This document shows, in pieces, positions 25,200-35,521 of a stretch of 64,000 bases of DNA. Within the stretch, counting starts at the first letter, position 1; every line of letters begins with the position of its first letter. Below the pieces are notes generated by a model. That model was not told where the DNA came from and made no database searches. It was given only the letters and a program-made list of their open reading frames with translations. The DNA is from Poriferisodalis sp026713105. GTDB lineage: Bacteria; Actinomycetota; Acidimicrobiia; Acidimicrobiales; Poriferisodalaceae. The DNA lies in contig OZ220472.1 in NCBI GenBank assembly GCA_965115995.1, positions 682,001-746,000 on the forward strand, given 5' to 3'. The position numbers and the translations under genes are program-made.

Positions 25200-27785
25200 G
25201 TGCGACAACCGGGAGGTTCACCTATCGGCGCTTCCTCTCAGGTGGTGACAGCACGGCGGTTCAGAGTGCCGGCCAAGCGATGTTCTGACAGTCCGCAGCA
25301 TTCAAATGCCAAATGTGTAATCTCAGCGTGCTTGCCCGGTTTCCGCGCCTTCGCCGCTCTGATCGTCGCCGCCTTGGTTTTGCCGCTGGCGTCACCTGCC
25401 GCGGCCGACACCCATGTCGAGGACCGGAGTGATCGCGAAGCGCTGGTCGAGATCCTCGAAGCCTTGAACGGCGAGAGCTGGAGCCGCAGCGACCTCTGGG
25501 GCTCCGAGGCCCCGCTCGACCAATGGCACGGCGTCACAACCAGCAGCGACGGCCGGGTGATGCGCCTCGAATTGACGTCCAACGGGCTGTCGGGCGAGCT
25601 TCCCGACGCGATCGGCCAGCTCACCGGTCTGCAGCGTCTCGACCTGGGCGACAACGACATCTATGGCGAGATTCCCCGGGCCATCGGTGAGCTCACCGAC
25701 CTCCGGGTGCTCGACCTGCAGAACAACCGGCTCTATCGTCAGATCCCCGCCGAGATCGGCCAGCTCACCAACTTGACGGTGCTCGATGTCAAACGGAACG
25801 CTCTGTGGGGTGCGAATCCCGCCGAACTGTGGCAACTCGAGAACCTGCGCGTGCTCGACATGCGAGGCAATCGCTTCTCAGGCGAATTGCCCCCCGAATT
25901 GGGGGAGTTGGCCCAGCTCTCGCGCCTGGCGATCAGTCACAACCGCTTCTGGGGCGAGATCCCCGCCGAGATCGGTCAGCTCGACAACCTGGAATGGCTC
26001 GATGTCAGCTACAACAGCCTGTCGGGCGAGATTCCGGCCGAGATCGGCGAACTCTCCAGCCTGCAGTGGCTCGACGCCGCAAACAATCTGCTCTCCGGCG
26101 AGATTCCCCCAGAAATCGGCGACCTCAGCCAGATCATCACGCTCAACCTGCGAGGCAACCAGCTCACCGGGTCGATCCCTGCGGAGTTGGGAGATCTCGG
26201 CAACCTTGAAGACCTCGACATCAGTGCGAACCAGCTGAGGGGGGAGATTCCCGCCGAAGTAGGCCAGCTCGCCGAGCTCAGACGGCTGCACCTCAGCCGC
26301 AACCGCCTCGAAGGGCCGATCCCACCGGAGTTGGGTGAGCTGGACGAACTGCGATATCTGTGGCTGGAAGGCAACCAGTTGAGGGGGGAGATTCCCGCCG
26401 AAATGGGCCAACTCGCAAGGCTCAAAGAACTTCGGCTTGAGCAGAACCAGCTCACGGGCGCCATCCCCAGCCAGATCGGCAACCTCGGCAAGCTCCAGGT
26501 CCTGCACTTGGGTGACAACCAGCTCACCGGTGCCATTCCCTCGGGCATAGCGAACGCGGAGCGCCTGGCCGAACTGCGTCTCGAACGCAACCTGCTGTCC
26601 GGCCGGATCCCGAGCGCCCTCGGTGGACTCACGGCGCTGAAACACCTCGACCTCAGCGACAACTCGTTCTATGGGCGCATCCCCTACGCGTTGTGGAACC
26701 TCACCGAGCTACGCCAGCTCCGGCTCGACGACAACGCGCTGTCGGGTCCGCTGAAGACGGCCGTCGCGAACCTTGAGAAGCTGACCGAATTCGACGTGAG
26801 CAACAATCGCTTCTCCGGCCCACTGCCCGTCACGATCACTCGCCTTGCCAAGCTGCGCAACCTGCGCGTGGCAGGCAATCAGCTGAGCGGGCCCATTCCC
26901 TCACATCTCGGCAAGCTCAGCGGGCTCGAGCACCTGGATCTCAGCGGGAACTCCTTCACCGGGACGCTGCCCGCGAGCTTGGCTCGGTTGACGAGGCTCG
27001 AGCACCTGGTCCTGCACGACAACCAGCTGTCCGGGGAGATCCCGGCCTGGCTGGGCGACCTGGACCGGGTGATCAACCTCGACCTTTCCAGGAATGCCCT
27101 GACCGGCCACATCCCGCCGTCCCTCGGCGACATGGCCAGTCTCGAGCGCATCTCGCTCAGCGTCAATGAGCTCGAAGGGCCCCTTCCCGCCGAACTCGGC
27201 GACTTGACGAACCTGCGGATCCTCTTCATCCGGTACAACCGGCTGAGCGGCGAGATCCCGGCCGAACTCGGCAATCTCAGCTCGCTCGTGCGGCTCAACC
27301 TGTGGCACAACGAGCTGACCGGAGAGATTCCCGCCGAGCTCGGGAACTTGGTCAACCTGACACGGCTTGACCTCGACGACAACCAGCTCACCGGCGAGCT
27401 CCCTGCCGAGCTGGGCAACCTCGTCGAGCTGACCGAGGTGTGGCTGCGAGGCAACCAGCTGACCGGCGAGATCCCCTCAGAGCTGGGCAAGCTCGCCAAG
27501 CTGAGGCGCCTCTATCTCGATGGCAACCAGCTGACCGGGGCCATCCCGGCCACCTTCGGCGATCTCAGCAGCCTCAGGCGCCTCTGGCTGCAAGGCAATC
27601 AGTTGAGCGGCCCCATTCCGGCTGGGCTCGCAACGCTCACCGACCTCGAGCAGATCATGCTCGGCGGCACCAATACGCTCAGCGGCTGCATCCCGGCTGC
27701 ATGGCAGGAGACCGAGTTCTTGGCCGACGATCTCGACAGCCTCGAACTCGAGTTCTGCCCAGCAGGGCCGACTGCGGGCAGCTGA
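25200..27785 (+). CDS. Giant secreted leucine-rich-repeat protein (plant-type LRR)
   Basis: An 861-residue frame. The true start is uncertain: GTG 25200, GTG 25266 or TTG 25332; the last places the signal peptide LPGFRAFAALIVAALVLPLA right at the N-terminus. Then comes DREALVEILEALNGESWSRS, the capping segment also seen before plant-type LRRs, and about thirty 24-residue repeats of the form LxxLxxLDLSxNxLxGxIPxELGxL. The final CIPAAWQETEFLADDLDSLE closes the solenoid. No transmembrane anchor follows, so it is probably released or wall-bound and used for protein binding or adhesion. Base composition is as in neighbours. Confidence 0.88.
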   Translation: MRQPGGSPIGASSQVVTARRFRVPAKRCSDSPQHSNAKCVISACLPGFRAFAALIVAALVLPLASPAAADTHVEDRSDREALVEILEALNGESWSRSDLWGSEAPLDQWHGVTTSSDGRVMRLELTSNGLSGELPDAIGQLTGLQRLDLGDNDIYGEIPRAIGELTDLRVLDLQNNRLYRQIPAEIGQLTNLTVLDVKRNALWGANPAELWQLENLRVLDMRGNRFSGELPPELGELAQLSRLAISHNRFWGEIPAEIGQLDNLEWLDVSYNSLSGEIPAEIGELSSLQWLDAANNLLSGEIPPEIGDLSQIITLNLRGNQLTGSIPAELGDLGNLEDLDISANQLRGEIPAEVGQLAELRRLHLSRNRLEGPIPPELGELDELRYLWLEGNQLRGEIPAEMGQLARLKELRLEQNQLTGAIPSQIGNLGKLQVLHLGDNQLTGAIPSGIANAERLAELRLERNLLSGRIPSALGGLTALKHLDLSDNSFYGRIPYALWNLTELRQLRLDDNALSGPLKTAVANLEKLTEFDVSNNRFSGPLPVTITRLAKLRNLRVAGNQLSGPIPSHLGKLSGLEHLDLSGNSFTGTLPASLARLTRLEHLVLHDNQLSGEIPAWLGDLDRVINLDLSRNALTGHIPPSLGDMASLERISLSVNELEGPLPAELGDLTNLRILFIRYNRLSGEIPAELGNLSSLVRLNLWHNELTGEIPAELGNLVNLTRLDLDDNQLTGELPAELGNLVELTEVWLRGNQLTGEIPSELGKLAKLRRLYLDGNQLTGAIPATFGDLSSLRRLWLQGNQLSGPIPAGLATLTDLEQIMLGGTNTLSGCIPAAWQETEFLADDLDSLELEFCPAGPTAGS

Positions 27786-27798
27786 CGGCGAGCGTCGA

Positions 27799-29586
27799 CT
27801 ACAGGTCGGTCCGGTACAGGTAGCGGATGTCCCAGTAGCCGTACAGCGTTGGCGTGACGTTGCCGAACACGTTGCGCACAGCGCCCAAACGCTCCGAGAG
27901 CGTCGTGTAGATCAGCGGCACGTGCTCCGCGGCGGTCGCCTGTGCCTCGCGGTAGAGCTGTACCCGCTTGTCGTGGTCTAGCTCTGTGCTTGCCTCGATG
28001 TAGAGCCGGTCGATCTCGGATTCCCAATTGGTTACCGGATCGTCCTGGAAGGGGTACCACAAGTGCAGCGACTCTGAGCTGTGCCACAGCCCGATGCCGC
28101 TGTAGGGATCAGGACCACCGGTGAAACCGATGACCATTGCATCCCAGTCGTAGGTGGTCGTGAGCTGCGACACAAGGTCGCCGAATTCGACCACCTCGTA
28201 GGTGACATCGAGGCCCGCAGCGACCATCCCGTCCCGGATGATCTCGGTGACTGCCTGACGCACGGTGTTGCCTTCGTTGGTCACCAGCGTGAATGAGATC
28301 GGATTGCCCAGTCCGTCCTCGCGGATGCCGTCTCCGTCGGTGTCGACCCACCCCAGGTCATCGAGAAGATCGTTCGCCCGGTCGATGTCGTAGGGGTAGC
28401 GGGGCACCTCGGAGTTGTGGAAGTCGCCGGCGGCAGGGCTCACCGACGACCACTGCGGGTAGCCCAGACCGTGCTGGACGCCGTCGATCATCGCCGCCTT
28501 GTCCAGCGTGTGAGCCACCGCCTGACGGAAGTTCACGTTGCGGAACCAGTACAGCTTGGTCGGGTCCACGAACGGCTCGCCGGCGTCGTTCGAGCCTCGG
28601 TTCTGGTTGAAGGTCAGGAACGTGGTGCCAAAGCCAGGGCCGCGCCGGTGCAGCGCGAAGTTCTCCTCGGCTTGCAGCGGGTCCAGCAGCGCGTACTCCT
28701 CGCCCAGCACACCGTGGAAGTCGCTCGTTCCGTCACGGAACAAGGTCAGCTCATCTTCCAGGTCCGCCACGACGACGTGTACCACCTGGTCGAGGTACGG
28801 CAGCCGCTGGCCATCCGCATCGGTCTTCCAGTAGCTCGGGTTGCGCTCGAAGACGACTCGCTTGCCGGGCGCGTACTCGCCGATGGTGAACGGTCCGGTT
28901 CCGATGATCTCGGTTGGGTCGGTGTCGATGTTCCAGAACTCAACGAAGGTGCCTGCGTTGACGGGCCCCTCCAAGATGTGCTTGGGATAGATGGCAGTGC
29001 CCATCGAGCGAAGGAACGGTGCGAACGGCTGGGGCAGCACGAACTCGACGGAGAGGTCGTCAAGCGCGGCCACTGTCATGTTCGACACCTCCCACTCTTC
29101 GTCGTCGTTGAGGTAGCGGAACTCGAAGGTGGCACGGCTCGACGCGTTGAAGTCGTCGTTGTAGATGACCTGGTTGAACGTGAAGTCCACGTCGTGAGCG
29201 GTGAAGGGCGTCCCGTCATGCCAGACGACGTCGTCGCGGAGGTGGAAGACCCAACGCAAGCCGTCGTCGAAGCTCTCCCACGACTCGGCGAGCAGCGGCT
29301 CGATCTCGTCGTCGAGCCAGGAGGTCTCAGTGAGACCTTCGAACAGGTAGCCCAACACGTTCGATGAGCCGGCGTCATTGGACAGCGCCAAATTCAGGGT
29401 CAGCGGCTCGGAGATCGTCGCCAGAGTGAGAGCCCCACCGTGGGTGCCGATCTCGTAGGCGAACTCCTCGGCATTGCTGCGCAGCTCGTTGACGATGTCG
29501 CCTGTCGCCGTCGGCTCGTCTGTTGAGCAAGCCGAGAGGATCAACAGGACGCTCGTAGCGGCCCAAGCGGCCGATCGAAGTCTCAC
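27799..29586 (-). CDS. Peptide/oligopeptide-type solute-binding lipoprotein (SBP family 5)
   Basis: Start GTG 29584-29586 is preferred because AGGAGG (29591-29596 on the complement) precedes it; an upstream start at 29604 is less likely. The N-terminus VRLRSAAWAATSVLLILSAC ends in a lipobox, so the protein is a lipoprotein. The mature 570 residues match the DppA/OppA family: NVLGYLFEGLTETSW, WVFHLRDDVVWHDGTPFTAH (the family signature region), IIGTGPFTIGEYAPGKRVVF and FRQAVAHTLDKAAMIDG. It binds peptides or nickel-like complexes for an ABC importer. No permease genes are adjacent. Confidence 0.9.
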   Translation of the reverse strand: MRLRSAAWAATSVLLILSACSTDEPTATGDIVNELRSNAEEFAYEIGTHGGALTLATISEPLTLNLALSNDAGSSNVLGYLFEGLTETSWLDDEIEPLLAESWESFDDGLRWVFHLRDDVVWHDGTPFTAHDVDFTFNQVIYNDDFNASSRATFEFRYLNDDEEWEVSNMTVAALDDLSVEFVLPQPFAPFLRSMGTAIYPKHILEGPVNAGTFVEFWNIDTDPTEIIGTGPFTIGEYAPGKRVVFERNPSYWKTDADGQRLPYLDQVVHVVVADLEDELTLFRDGTSDFHGVLGEEYALLDPLQAEENFALHRRGPGFGTTFLTFNQNRGSNDAGEPFVDPTKLYWFRNVNFRQAVAHTLDKAAMIDGVQHGLGYPQWSSVSPAAGDFHNSEVPRYPYDIDRANDLLDDLGWVDTDGDGIREDGLGNPISFTLVTNEGNTVRQAVTEIIRDGMVAAGLDVTYEVVEFGDLVSQLTTTYDWDAMVIGFTGGPDPYSGIGLWHSSESLHLWYPFQDDPVTNWESEIDRLYIEASTELDHDKRVQLYREAQATAAEHVPLIYTTLSERLGAVRNVFGNVTPTLYGYWDIRYLYRTDL

Positions 29587-29654
29587 AGCACCTCCTGAGG
29601 GCACGTCTTATGGCACATGTTTGTCATTATCGGCCAATCGTGTCATCGGGACAA

Positions 29655-30446
29655 TCAGATCAGCAAGTTCGCGCGCAGCATCTCGAGTGCCGCCGGGTCG
29701 AGGCCGTGCGCGAGGAGGTATCCCTCGACACCAGTTGCCCTGCTGCCGTTTGACGGGAGCCTGAAGCGATGGTCGAGCTCTGCCAGCACCGCAGACATCA
29801 CCCCGCGCGGCGCGCTGAGGATGGCCCGCACGTCGTCGATGGCGATGCCGATCTTTGCGAATTCCGGCGTCAGCTCTTCGATGCGCTGATGCGACCGAAG
29901 CTCATTTGACAGGCAGTAGTCGTCCAGCACGGTCTCGCGGTCGACGCCGAGTGCTTCGAGCAGCAGCGCTGACGCGATGCCGCTGCGGTCCTTGCCAGCG
30001 GTGCAGTGGAACAGCATTGGCAGGTGGTCGACGTCTGCCGCGATAGCCACGAGCTGAGCGAACCGTTCGCCGTACTCGCCGATCATCTTCAGGTAGAGCT
30101 CGGCCATGTCGCCTTCGCTCACCGACCGCAGCCGGCCCTCGAAGATTTGCTCGACCATGCTGATATCGCCGTCGACGGTGTCGCCCACCGGCAACGAAAT
30201 GTGTGAGGTCACCCCAGGCCAGAGCAGCGAGCGATCCCGCTCGATCTCGGGCCCGGCCCGGAAGTCCACCACGGTGCGGATGCCGCGGCTGCCCAGTTCG
30301 TCGAGATCGTCGTCGGTCAGGGTGCTGAGCCGATCGGAGCGATACAGCGCCCCTGGCCGCACCCGGCGATTTCCCGCTGCGGGGTAGCCGCCCAGATCAC
30401 GGCAATTCCGCGCACCTTCCAGCACAACCACGGCATCTCGACGCAC
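29655..30446 (-). CDS. Tyrosine/serine protein phosphatase (Y_phosphatase3 type)
   Basis: Start GTG 30444-30446 (VRRDAVVVLEGARNCRDLGG) gives 263 residues; the longer frame lacks similarity and would overlap the divergent gene. The catalytic loop is LFHCTAGKDRSGIASALLLE, a Cys-x5-Arg P-loop, and the N-terminal GARNCRDLGGYPA and LYRSDRLSTLTDDDLDELGS are the usual lead-in of the mycobacterial PtpB-like group. Such enzymes dephosphorylate proteins or phosphoinositides. Divergent from the quinone reductase gene across 41 bases. Confidence 0.9.
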   Translation of the reverse strand: MRRDAVVVLEGARNCRDLGGYPAAGNRRVRPGALYRSDRLSTLTDDDLDELGSRGIRTVVDFRAGPEIERDRSLLWPGVTSHISLPVGDTVDGDISMVEQIFEGRLRSVSEGDMAELYLKMIGEYGERFAQLVAIAADVDHLPMLFHCTAGKDRSGIASALLLEALGVDRETVLDDYCLSNELRSHQRIEELTPEFAKIGIAIDDVRAILSAPRGVMSAVLAELDHRFRLPSNGSRATGVEGYLLAHGLDPAALEMLRANLLI

Positions 30447-30487
30447 GGGCTCGCAGGCTAACCATCGGGGGGCTACCGTCGCCGCCC

Positions 30488-31471
30488 ATGCGTGCAGTGG
30501 TGATCCCGGAATACGGCGGCGTCGAGGTGCTTGAGGTGCGGGAGGTTCCCGACCCGGTGCCGGGACCGGAGGAGGTGCTCGTGGAAGTGGCCTGCTCGGC
30601 CATGAATCGGGCCGACCTGCTCCAACGGATGGGCTTATACCCCGCGCCGGGTCCGAAGCCGGAATTCGAGATCCCGGGCCTGGAGTTCGCCGGCACGATC
30701 GCGGCATTGGGCGAACGAGTCACCGGCTGGTCTGTGGGCCACGAGGTCATGGGAATCGTGTCCGGCGGTGCCAAGGCCGAGCGTGTCGTGACCCATGAAC
30801 GCATGCTCCAACGCATCCCTTCGGGCGTGGGCTTGCGAGACGCAGCAGCCATTCCGGAAGTCTTCATGACCGCCCACGATGCGCTCGTCACCCAGGGCGG
30901 GCTGACATCGGGCGGCACAGCGCTCTGCCACGCCGGAGCGTCAGGTGTGGGCACCGCAGCGATCCAGATCGCCAAGGCGCTCGGCGCCCGCATCGCCGTC
31001 ACCTGCTCGACCTCCAAGGTGGCTGCGTGCACCGATCTTGGTGCCGATCTCGTCGTCGACTACACCCAGACGGATTTTTCCGAAGCGATCAAGGAATGGA
31101 CTGAGCGTCAGGGCGTCGACGTGGTGCTCGATGTGATCGGCGGCGACTACCTGGCCCGCAACATCGCCTCTGTACGCGTCCAGGGACGCATCATTCAGGT
31201 CGGCGTCATGGGCGCGCCCACGGCCACGTTTCCGTTAGGCGCCCTGCTGCCGAAGCGGGCGGCGCTCATCGGCACCGTTCTTCGCTCGCGGCCCATCGAG
31301 CAGAAGATCGATGCCAACCAGCGGTTCTGTGCCGAGCTGCTGCCGCGCTTCGACGACGGCTCGCTGCGGCCGGTCATCGACTCCCGATTCGCCCTTGACG
31401 ACATCGCCGGGGCACACGAATACATGGCCACCAACGCGAACGTCGGAAAAATCCTGCTCGACGTCAGCTAG
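30488..31471 (+). CDS. Zinc-independent quinone oxidoreductase (MDR family, PIG3-like)
   Basis: A 327-residue medium-chain reductase from ATG 30488. It has the start MRAVVIPEYGGVEVLEVREV, the substrate-domain piece CSAMNRADLLQRMGLYPAP, and the NADPH motif ALCHAGASGVGTAAIQIAKA, and it ends with FALDDIAGAHEYMATNANVG. No catalytic zinc ligands are seen, as is typical for the quinone oxidoreductase/TP53I3 group. It likely reduces quinones or enones with NADPH. Confidence 0.9.
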   Translation: MRAVVIPEYGGVEVLEVREVPDPVPGPEEVLVEVACSAMNRADLLQRMGLYPAPGPKPEFEIPGLEFAGTIAALGERVTGWSVGHEVMGIVSGGAKAERVVTHERMLQRIPSGVGLRDAAAIPEVFMTAHDALVTQGGLTSGGTALCHAGASGVGTAAIQIAKALGARIAVTCSTSKVAACTDLGADLVVDYTQTDFSEAIKEWTERQGVDVVLDVIGGDYLARNIASVRVQGRIIQVGVMGAPTATFPLGALLPKRAALIGTVLRSRPIEQKIDANQRFCAELLPRFDDGSLRPVIDSRFALDDIAGAHEYMATNANVGKILLDVS

Positions 31472-31506
31472 CGCCGAGCAGTCGGCGCGTTAGCCGCACC
31501 GTTCAG

Positions 31507-32778
<1,272 letters not shown>

Positions 32779-32855
32779 CAGTCCCCCTCGTTCGCGCCGC
32801 CGAATGTACCCAATCGAACGCTGCCGCGCGAGTCCGGCACCCAGTGGGGACATAT

Positions 32856-32943
32856 GCGCCCGCTGCGGAGGCGGCAGAACTCTCTGCTCCAGCGATCCAG
32901 CCGGTCGCAACGTCGCAGAGCCCCCTGCCGCCTCCGCAGCTAT
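32856..32943. repeat. Dispersed hairpin repeat, family A, copy 2
   Basis: A compact 88-base version of the element at 23837-23995, in reverse orientation: it begins GCGCCCGCTGCGGAGGCGG, has AGAGTT-like and GCTCCAGCGATCCAG inner parts, then GGTCGCAACGTCGCAGAG, and ends CTGCCGCCTCCGCAGC. The two ends pair over at least 16 bases. It lies between the upstream end of citrate synthase and the carboxyltransferase stop, on the path of minus-strand transcription. Confidence 0.75.
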
Positions 32944-32956
32944 CGGAACCTGGCGC

Positions 32957-34294
32957 TTACAGGGGAGCGTTGTCGTGGCGTCGCTGTCGCAGCCGTTCGC
33001 GCTTGGTCGCCAGCATGTCGAGCGTGTCGATGAGCTCGCGGCGCGTGTCGGCGGGATCGATGACGCTGTCGACGTAGCCCCGCTCGGCCGCGACGTAGGG
33101 ATTCAAGTACGTGTCCTCGTAATCGGAGACATAGTCGGCGAGCTCGCTCTCATCGGCACCCCGGCGCAGGATCTGGGCTGCCTGGGATGCACCCATGACG
33201 GCCAGCTCGGCGCTGGGCCACGCTAGGTACACGTCGTTGCCCATGGTCTTGGAGTCCATGACGATGTAGGCGCCGCCGTAGGACTTGCGCAGCACGACGG
33301 CGACCCGCGGCACCGTGGCGCGTGCATAGGCGAACGCGAGCTGCGCGCCATGGCGGATCATCCCGCGCCATTCGAGGTCTTTGCCGGGATAGAAGCCGGG
33401 CGTGTCCACCAAGGTGATGAGCGGCAGGCCGAAGGCATCGCAGAAGTTGACGAAGCGGGCGCCCTTCTGGCTGGCGGCGATGTCGAGCGTGCCTGCGATG
33501 CTCATGGGCTGATTCGCGACCACGCCCACGCAGTACCCACCCAGCGAGGCGAACCCCGTGACGAGGTTCGGCGCCCATTCGGCCCGCAATTCGGTGAGGC
33601 AACCCTCGTCGACCAGCTCGGTGATGATGTCTCGTACGTCGTAGGCGCCCGTCGGCACGGACGGCAGTATTTCGCCCGCACCAGGAGTCGGGCGATCACG
33701 CGGATCGCCGGTCTCGAAGAAAGGCGGCAGCTCATCGCAGTGCGATGGCAGGTAGCTCAGAATCTCGGTCAGCACGTCTGCCACGTTGTCGGCGGAGGTG
33801 ACGGCCGACGCCGTTCCTGAGGCGCTGGCATGAATCGGGGCACCGCCCAGCTCATCGGGTCCGATGGCCACCCCGGTCATCTCGCGCACCGGGACCGGGC
33901 CGCTCACGAATGCGTAGGCGTCGTCGGACATCACCACGATGTCGGACAGCCCGATCAGCAGTGCGATGCCTGAGATGGCCTGTCCCGTCACGCCGGCCAG
34001 GATCGGGACCACGCCAGAGCACCGCACAAGCACCCGAGCGGCTTCTCCCCAGCCATGCAGCGCTGCGACGCCGTAGTGCGCATCGGCACCGCTGGAGGAC
34101 AGCATGAGGACCACCGGCAGGCGCTTCGCGAGGGCGGTCTGCAGGCCGGCGACGATGGTCTCGCTGTCGGCCGGCGACAGTGCACCCCGCCGGTGGGGAC
34201 TGTCGGCGGAAATGAGCATGGCCGTCCGCCCGCCGAGGGTGGTGATGCCGGCCGTGACATGGCCGCTTGCCCCGGCGCGCAGCTGCAGGTCCAC
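32957..34294 (-). CDS. Acyl-CoA carboxylase carboxyltransferase (beta-type) subunit
   Basis: A 445-residue carboxyltransferase. The C-terminal half is strongly conserved: LVTGFASLGGYCVGVVANQP, DAFGLPLITLVDTPGFYPGK, RKSYGGAYIVMDSKTMGNDV and LAWPSAELAVMGASQAAQIL, which form the biotin- and acyl-CoA-binding oxyanion regions. The N-terminal half is shorter and more divergent (SADSPHRRGALSPADSETIV) than in the usual ~515-residue subunits. It transfers carboxylate from biotin to acetyl-, propionyl- or other acyl-CoA. The biotin carboxylase partner is not in this window. LysR gene directly upstream on the same strand (21-base gap). Confidence 0.88.
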   Translation of the reverse strand: MDLQLRAGASGHVTAGITTLGGRTAMLISADSPHRRGALSPADSETIVAGLQTALAKRLPVVLMLSSSGADAHYGVAALHGWGEAARVLVRCSGVVPILAGVTGQAISGIALLIGLSDIVVMSDDAYAFVSGPVPVREMTGVAIGPDELGGAPIHASASGTASAVTSADNVADVLTEILSYLPSHCDELPPFFETGDPRDRPTPGAGEILPSVPTGAYDVRDIITELVDEGCLTELRAEWAPNLVTGFASLGGYCVGVVANQPMSIAGTLDIAASQKGARFVNFCDAFGLPLITLVDTPGFYPGKDLEWRGMIRHGAQLAFAYARATVPRVAVVLRKSYGGAYIVMDSKTMGNDVYLAWPSAELAVMGASQAAQILRRGADESELADYVSDYEDTYLNPYVAAERGYVDSVIDPADTRRELIDTLDMLATKRERLRQRRHDNAPL

Positions 34295-34315
34295 TGCGGG
34301 GAGGCTATGCCGTGC

Positions 34316-35233
34316 TCATGCGGCAGTGATGCCGGGGATGCGACGCGAGACGCTGCGCATCACCGTGCGGAGAACGTCGCGGGCCGCCGCTGCGGGGGCA
34401 GAGAGCATGCCGCGGCGGCGGATGGCCAGCGCGACCTGCCGGGGCGGCAAATCTGCGACCGTGAGCACGCTCCAGTCGCCCCGATCGGTCCAGACCGGGA
34501 TCGAGGTGATCGGCACGATCGCCGGGCCGTAGCCCTGGAAGGCGAGTGTGGCAGTGAGCCGGATGCCGTCGAGCTGTGCCATCGTCCGCAGTGTGACGCC
34601 ATGGCGTGCTGCAGCGGAGTCGATGAGCATGCGCATGACCGAGCCGGGAGGCCCGAGCAGCAGTTCATGCTGCTCGAGTTCGGTGAAGCTCACCTCGCGA
34701 TCGCCCAGCGCTGCGAGAGCGTGCCCGGTGGGGGCGATGACGACGAATTCTTCGGCGAACAGGGGTGTGGCCACCAGCTCCTCGTGGTCGAGCGGGGCGT
34801 TCACCACTGCGAGGTCGAGCTCACCGCCTTCAAGCAAACGGGTGAGTGCCAGCGTGGTGGAGTCGACGACCGTGGCATCGACATCGGGGTGTTGCCTGCG
34901 CAGTTCGTCCAGGAACGGCGGCAGCAGCCAACGTCCGGGGGTGCCGATGATGCCGATATGGACGTTGCCGGTCACATGGGAGGTCATCGATGCGACATCG
35001 GCTCGCATGGCCGCGATCTCGCCGTTGATGCGCTTGGTGCGAGCCAGCACGACTTCGCCCTCAGGAGTCAACGAGCCCATGGCGCGATCCACCAAGACGG
35101 CGCCCAGCTCTTCTTCCAGCTTTGCGATGTGGCTGGACACGTTGGACTGCACGGTGTGCAGCGCGCGTGCTGCCGCGGAGAAGCGGCCATGCGTTGCCAC
35201 CGCAGCCAGCGCGTCAAGATATTTCAGGTCCAT
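34316..35233 (-). CDS. LysR-family transcriptional regulator
   Basis: A 305-residue LTTR. The N-terminal winged helix is MDLKYLDALAAVATHGRFSA and AARALHTVQSNVSSHIAKLE; the linker helix then leads to the effector-binding domain from about residue 90 (GNVHIGIIGTPGRWLLPPFL). In a LysR protein this size the C-terminal part senses a small metabolite. It lies 21 bases upstream of the carboxyltransferase gene on the same strand, so it may regulate that gene or be cotranscribed with it. An AT-richer stretch (35260-35335) upstream of its start is the likely promoter/operator. Confidence 0.92.
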   Translation of the reverse strand: MDLKYLDALAAVATHGRFSAAARALHTVQSNVSSHIAKLEEELGAVLVDRAMGSLTPEGEVVLARTKRINGEIAAMRADVASMTSHVTGNVHIGIIGTPGRWLLPPFLDELRRQHPDVDATVVDSTTLALTRLLEGGELDLAVVNAPLDHEELVATPLFAEEFVVIAPTGHALAALGDREVSFTELEQHELLLGPPGSVMRMLIDSAAARHGVTLRTMAQLDGIRLTATLAFQGYGPAIVPITSIPVWTDRGDWSVLTVADLPPRQVALAIRRRGMLSAPAAAARDVLRTVMRSVSRRIPGITAA

Positions 35234-35473
35234 GAACTCACGCTAGCGCCCAGCTTTCGCACATCTCCAAAAGAGATAGAAACTATCTGCGCTAACTGCT
35301 GGCCCGATAGTGATGACAGGGGTAATTTGTTCTTGAGCGGTCACCCCAGACTGCTTCACATATCGCACCGCCGCACGGTGTCCCCCCACCCAGGCGGGCG
35401 AGTGCCGGTCGAAGCCCCCGCTCCGATCGGTAACAGGTCTACAGCGTCCCCCACGCCCAAAGACCTCAGCGAA

Positions 35474-35502
35474 GAAGCCGGCCCACCCCCCGGGCCGGCT
35501 TC
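35474..35502 (-). terminator. Intrinsic-type hairpin downstream of aconitase
   Basis: Perfect 11-bp stem GAAGCCGGCCC/GGGCCGGCTTC with the 7-base loop ACCCCCC, beginning 19 bases after the aconitase stop codon. No long U-run follows, as is common for high-GC actinobacterial terminators. Confidence 0.8.
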
Positions 35503-35521
35503 CTCGCGTGGTGGCGCAGCT

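Noticed and set aside
25200..27785. LRR repeats as a possible assembly artefact or phage tail fibre
   Set aside because: The repeats differ in sequence, the frame is uninterrupted and a signal peptide is present, so a real secreted LRR protein is the simpler reading.
27799..29586. Complete peptide-import operon
   Set aside because: Only the binding lipoprotein is present; the genes on both sides are unrelated and no permease or ATPase frames of this class were found.
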